From: Pelagophyceae sp. CCMP2097
Lineage: Eukaryota; Sar; Pelagophyceae
Assembly: GCA_026770575.1 (NCBI GenBank)
Contig: MU657191.1
Span: 285,744 to 329,215 of the forward strand
Length of the DNA: 43,472 bases
Reading direction: 5' to 3'
Shown: positions 40,381-43,472 of the stretch, piece by piece
How positions within the stretch are numbered: position 1 is the first letter of the stretch
Layout of the letters: the number at the start of each line of letters is the position of its first letter
Made by a program: the position numbers and the translations under genes
Notes under the pieces: generated by a model
The model's input: the letters and a program-made list of their open reading frames with translations, nothing else
The model's database searches: none
What the model was told of the DNA's origin: nothing

Positions 40381-42168
40381 ATGTCGGGTTCGGACTGCGA
40401 CCAAATTTGGGCAACTCTGCACAGCGTTCCGAGCCGAGACGACGGCTTAGACGAGGACGACAAGAGAATCGCCGGCTACGAGATTCTCGAGCCCCTCGGG
40501 CGAGGAGAGCGCGTCACAGCGTCCATCGATGCCGTCAGCGAACGAGGGGGAAGCGCGGGTGATCGATTCGAGACGTCGCGCCCGCAAAGGATCGTGTGGT
40601 TCTAACGCGCGCTTCCCAGGTTTGCCGAAGTCTTCTGCTGCCGCTCGCTGGTCCGCGACCCCGGGGAGCCGCGCACGTACGCGCTGAAGCGGATCAGCAA
40701 AGCTCGCCTCAACCAGCACTCTGACGTCCGGCGGCGCATCCGTTCCATCAAGCGCGTGGACTCTGAGATCGACGCGATGCGGCGGCTCTCCGGGTCGCCG
40801 CACGTCTGCGCGCTCTTCGAGGCGTACCACACGGCGCAGTACATTTACCTGGTGCTAGAGCGGTGCGGCGGAGACCTGTACGAGGCTTTATCGGCGCGGC
40901 CGCGCGCCTTTACGCACTCGGCCGTTAGAGGCGTCGCTTTGGAGGTGGCCAGGGCGCTGCAGCACTGCTGGGCCGCCGGAGTGGTGCACCGCGATGTGAA
41001 ACCGGAAAACATCCTCATCGGCGGCTGCGCCGACGGCGGCGACGACGCGTGCGCCGGCCGCGTCAAGCTCTGCGACTTTGGCCTCTGCGCCTTCCGCGGC
41101 GCCGACGACTCGTGGCGCATGGGCGACTTTGTCGGGTCGCCGGGCTTTTTCGCGCCGGAGATTCTGCTCCAGGCTTCATACGACGCCGAGCGCGTAGACG
41201 TCTGGTCGCTCGGCTGCGTCGTCCTCGAGCTCTTGGAGGGCCACTCCGGCTTTGAGGCGCGCTGGCTCGACCGCGTCTACAACGAGGACTCTCTCGGCAA
41301 CGTCGAGACGTTCAAGGCGGGCGTCGACGCCGCCATCGGCGACCTCTGGCGGCGCGTCGACCGCGGCTCTTTCCGCTGTTCCAGCAACTCGTTCCGCTGC
41401 CCCGGCGACCCGCCCGCGACGCTCGGCGACGGCGCCGCTGCGAGCGGCGCCGCGCGCCGCGGCGCCGCGGCCAGAGCCGCCGCGTTCATCCGCGGCGTCG
41501 TCGAGCGCGCTCTCGTCGCCAACCCCCGGCTCCGCGCGCTGCCCAGCGAGCTCGTCCACCTCCTCGCCACGCTGCCGACCGAAGCCGACGCGCTCGAAGC
41601 CGGCGCGGTGCCGGCGGCCCCCGCGGGCTCGCCGCCGCCGCTCGTGGTGACGCCCGTCGTGCTGCCGCGGGCGCGCCGAGGCAGCGGCGGCATTTCGGTG
41701 GGCGCGCCGCACCGCCGCGTGCCCTTTGCGCTGACGCCGACGATTATGGGCCGCAAGAAGCAGCAGGTGGCTCCGTTCAAATTGTTCCCCAACGTCGCCG
41801 ACGCGGCCGTGGTCGACGGGGCCTCGGCGCGCCAGCCGCGCAGTCCGACGGGCATCGACGAGCAGGCCAGCGCCGACGAGCTCTGGCCGCCGCTCAAGCT
41901 GCCGGAGGACGCGCGGCCGCTGCTGCCGCGCCGGTCGCAGTCGGAAAAGCAGGCACCGCCGGCCCCGGCGCCGACGATCCTGCGGCGGGCGTCGTGCCGC
42001 GTGGGCTACGTCGCCGAAGCGCCGGCGCCCGTGGTGCGGCCGGGCATGGAGCGCCGCAACTCTCGCAAGCTGGCGGCACCGCTCACCGCGCCTTCGACCT
42101 CGTCGCTCACCGCGCTGGGCGCGCCCACTGCTGCGCTCAAGCACCTCGCGCAACGGACCCGCTTCTGA
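40381..42168 (+). CDS. Serine/threonine protein kinase
   Basis: Two exons, about 40381-40520 and 40620-42168, give about 562 aa. The kinase domain shows the Gly loop (ILEPLGRG.. and FAEVF), the lysine in YALKRI, the helix-C Glu in SEIDAMRRL, the catalytic loop VVHRDVKPENIL, the DFG motif (LCDFGLC), APEILLQ and DVWSLGCVVLELL. It should be active. The HRDxKPEN form indicates Ser/Thr specificity; the subfamily is unclear (CAMK- or cell-cycle-like). The activation segment ends GDFVGSPGFFAPE. The C-terminal roughly 200 residues are Pro/Ala/Arg-rich low complexity with Arg-Arg-x-Ser sites. The first intron is uncertain: the acceptor (CCCAG at 40619) is clear, but the donor that keeps phase (GTCCAT at 40521) leaves a long Gly loop. 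Confidence 0.82.
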
Positions 42169-42638
42169 CGCGCTGACGCCAACAGAGCGCGAGACCCACC
42201 CCTGGACATACCCTTAACCCCCGGAATCAAACGAAAACTCCGCGGACGACGACTGTCGTACCGTTACACAATGACTTTTCTCTAACGCCCGACGCCGATC
42301 GGCCCCGCGGGTCGCTCGGTCCGCCGAGCCGCGTAGGCCCCACGGGTCGCTCGGTCTGCCGAGCCGAGTACTCGTCGACCAAAGTGTATCTAGGAATTCT
42401 AGTACGTAAATTCAGATTTCAGAAACTTTTGAAATTTTATAAACGTAAAATTCAAAATCAAGTAACTGTTACATTTAAATCGTGCATAGATTCAACTATT
42501 AGATTCAATTATTCCAATATATTTTCAAGGTCAAAGTAAAAGTAACTTAAAGTTGACATGCAGCTGCAAATGCAAGAATTGCATGTTCAATGGAACTGGA
42601 CGGTACGTACGTGAGTCATGTGAGGCGTCAAACTATTA
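42169..42638. other. GC-to-AT transition with a tandem hairpin repeat
   Basis: Downstream of the kinase the DNA changes from GC-rich to clearly AT-rich (42390-42600). A two-copy repeat sits at 42300-42369. No gene is seen. The AT-rich part resembles nothing else in the window. Confidence 0.5.
42300..42369. repeat. 35-bp tandem repeat with hairpin
   Basis: Two adjacent copies, each starting GGCCCC and containing CGGGTCGCTCGGT then GCCGAGCCG, differ at a few bases. Each can fold as a stem: GCTCGG with CCGAGC around a four-base loop. It could act in RNA 3' end formation of the kinase gene or be a repeat remnant. Confidence 0.7.
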
Positions 42639-43221
42639 CAAGGGGGGTTCAACATAAAACGGATTCCACTCAGATACAAATTTCTCGGGCTACAAACGAG
42701 GTATGGGGCCACTTATGGTCGCTGCGTCGCGGGCTGGTGGCGGCGCGGTCCCCGACGAAGGAAGTTTGTTAACGGGCTCGATCCGCCGACCGTGAAGCCG
42801 CTTTCAAGAATAAAACGGTGTAAAACTTGACACCATTTCCGCGTAATTGCGGATTTGCATGGGCGTTTGAAGTGAAATGGGGCCCATAACTTGAGAAATG
42901 GAGCCCATAGCCTAAATTTTGGGCCTTATCCGGCACCTCCACAGGTCACTAGGTCGGACTCTGGTGTGGCCAGGGCCTACAGTCGGCCCCAGCGAAGCGG
43001 CAGGGAGGTGGAACTCAGACGAAGACAACGGAAAACCACCTCAAACCAGCTTTTGGCGACGCTGAAATCGAGATTGCGGGTAGGGTACGCGAAAAAAGGG
43101 AGAGTTCCACCTCCAGCCCGACACCTTGGGTCGGGCCGGACATGCCCAGCCACTCAAAGTCTTCTCAGACGTGCTGTGGAGATGCCAAAATGAGCGGCAT
43201 TTTCATGTTGAACCCCCCTTG
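42639..43221. mobile_element. Non-autonomous TIR element (MITE-like), 583 bp
   Basis: The ends are inverted repeats. The left end reads CAAGGGGGGTTCAACAT (42639-42655) and the right end is its exact complement (43205-43221); the match extends to 21 bp with one mismatch. Both ends are flanked by TA, as expected for a TA target duplication (Tc1/mariner-type). There is no transposase. Inside are nested inverted repeats (GGAGGTGGAACTC at 43004-43016 and its complement at 43102-43114) and two GAAATGGxGCCCATA direct repeats near 42880-42910. Base composition is lower in GC than the genes. The 100-aa open frame at 42891 has no domain and is probably chance. Confidence 0.8.
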
Positions 43222-43384
43222 TACTAGGATTCCTACTACTGGCACCTAAAAGGCCCCGTTGGCCTCCCGCGCAAGCCGGCTCAATTCTCTCAATATTATC
43301 GCTGAGTGAAAAATAGGGACGCAAGGGGAGGGGATTATTGTAAGTAGCAGTGTGTCCATGGTCGATTTTGCGTGTCGGACACGG

Positions 43385-43472
43385 AAGGGGAGGGTCCAGG
43401 ACCCTCCCCCCCCCACCGGCGACGAGGTATTGGCAGCCGGTTTTTGGACAGGGTGCAACCTGGGGGAGGGTC
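43385..43472. repeat. G/C-run palindromic repeat, right copy
   Basis: A GGGGAGGGTCC then GGACCCTCCCC palindrome is followed by a run of C and ACCGGCGACGAG, and then by another GGGGGAGGGTC at the window edge. It closely resembles the left copy near 351-384, and its flank resembles 441-515 in reverse complement. It continues beyond the window. Confidence 0.6.

Noticed and set aside
42891..43193. 100-codon open frame inside the TIR element
   Set aside because: It lacks any transposase motif and has low-complexity basic composition; it is probably chance.

Overview
This window is nuclear DNA from a photosynthetic eukaryote, most likely a heterokont (stramenopile) alga of pelagophyte type. The evidence is a very high GC content, densely packed genes, many short GT-AG introns (about 41-230 nt, often GTGCGT or GTGAGT at the donor and TAG/CAG followed by G at the acceptor), and a predicted plastid protein whose signal peptide ends in an ASAF-type motif typical of red-derived secondary plastids. 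The species cannot be fixed from sequence alone. Nothing bacterial, no CRISPR array and no rRNA or tRNA gene was recognised.

Layout: 1-732 has no gene and holds G/C-run palindromic repeats. 733-4682 holds three genes: mitochondrial ATP synthase OSCP (-), an arginine/serine-rich protein with a C2H2-like zinc finger (-), and an MFS transporter (+). 4680-7107 is an ankyrin/TM/SAM/U-box protein (-) with a damaged 5' end. 7755-14832 is one very large EF-hand protein (+), joined across a candidate 23-nt intron. 15282-16756 is a second, UNC93-like MFS carrier. 16757-17251 carries a repeated palindromic element. 17252-21806 is a C2/PH membrane protein of about nine exons. 22261-23069 is an HMG-box protein (-), divergent from a DUSP-like protein at 23240-24290. 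24467-25388 is a plastid-targeted protein of unknown function. 25521-26585 is a glycosyltransferase-like secreted protein (-). 26865-29428 is a secreted protein built from repeated 'GDEPAD' modules. 29671-30885 is an eight-repeat WD40 protein (-). 31083-34745 is an RRM protein fused to 28 helical 37-residue repeats. 35207-38018 is a double two-pore (four P-loop) potassium-channel-like protein. 38347-39794 holds an HDAC-family deacylase with a presequence and, directly upstream, an 88-aa membrane protein (both -). 40381-42168 is a protein kinase. The right end (42169-43472) is AT-richer and contains a 583-bp element with terminal inverted repeats flanked by TA, then the same type of G/C-run palindrome as at the left end.

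Most of the 18 gene models were reconstructed by joining open frames at splice sites that restore both phase and domain continuity. They are housekeeping genes or unrelated signalling, transport and RNA genes, not an operon or pathway cluster. Neighbours are often divergent with very short shared upstream regions (79-200 bp) or convergent. The most unusual items are the four-pore channel, the secreted GDEPAD-repeat protein, the RRM plus 28-repeat protein, the TIR element, the 23-nt intron, and introns built from tandem repeats.
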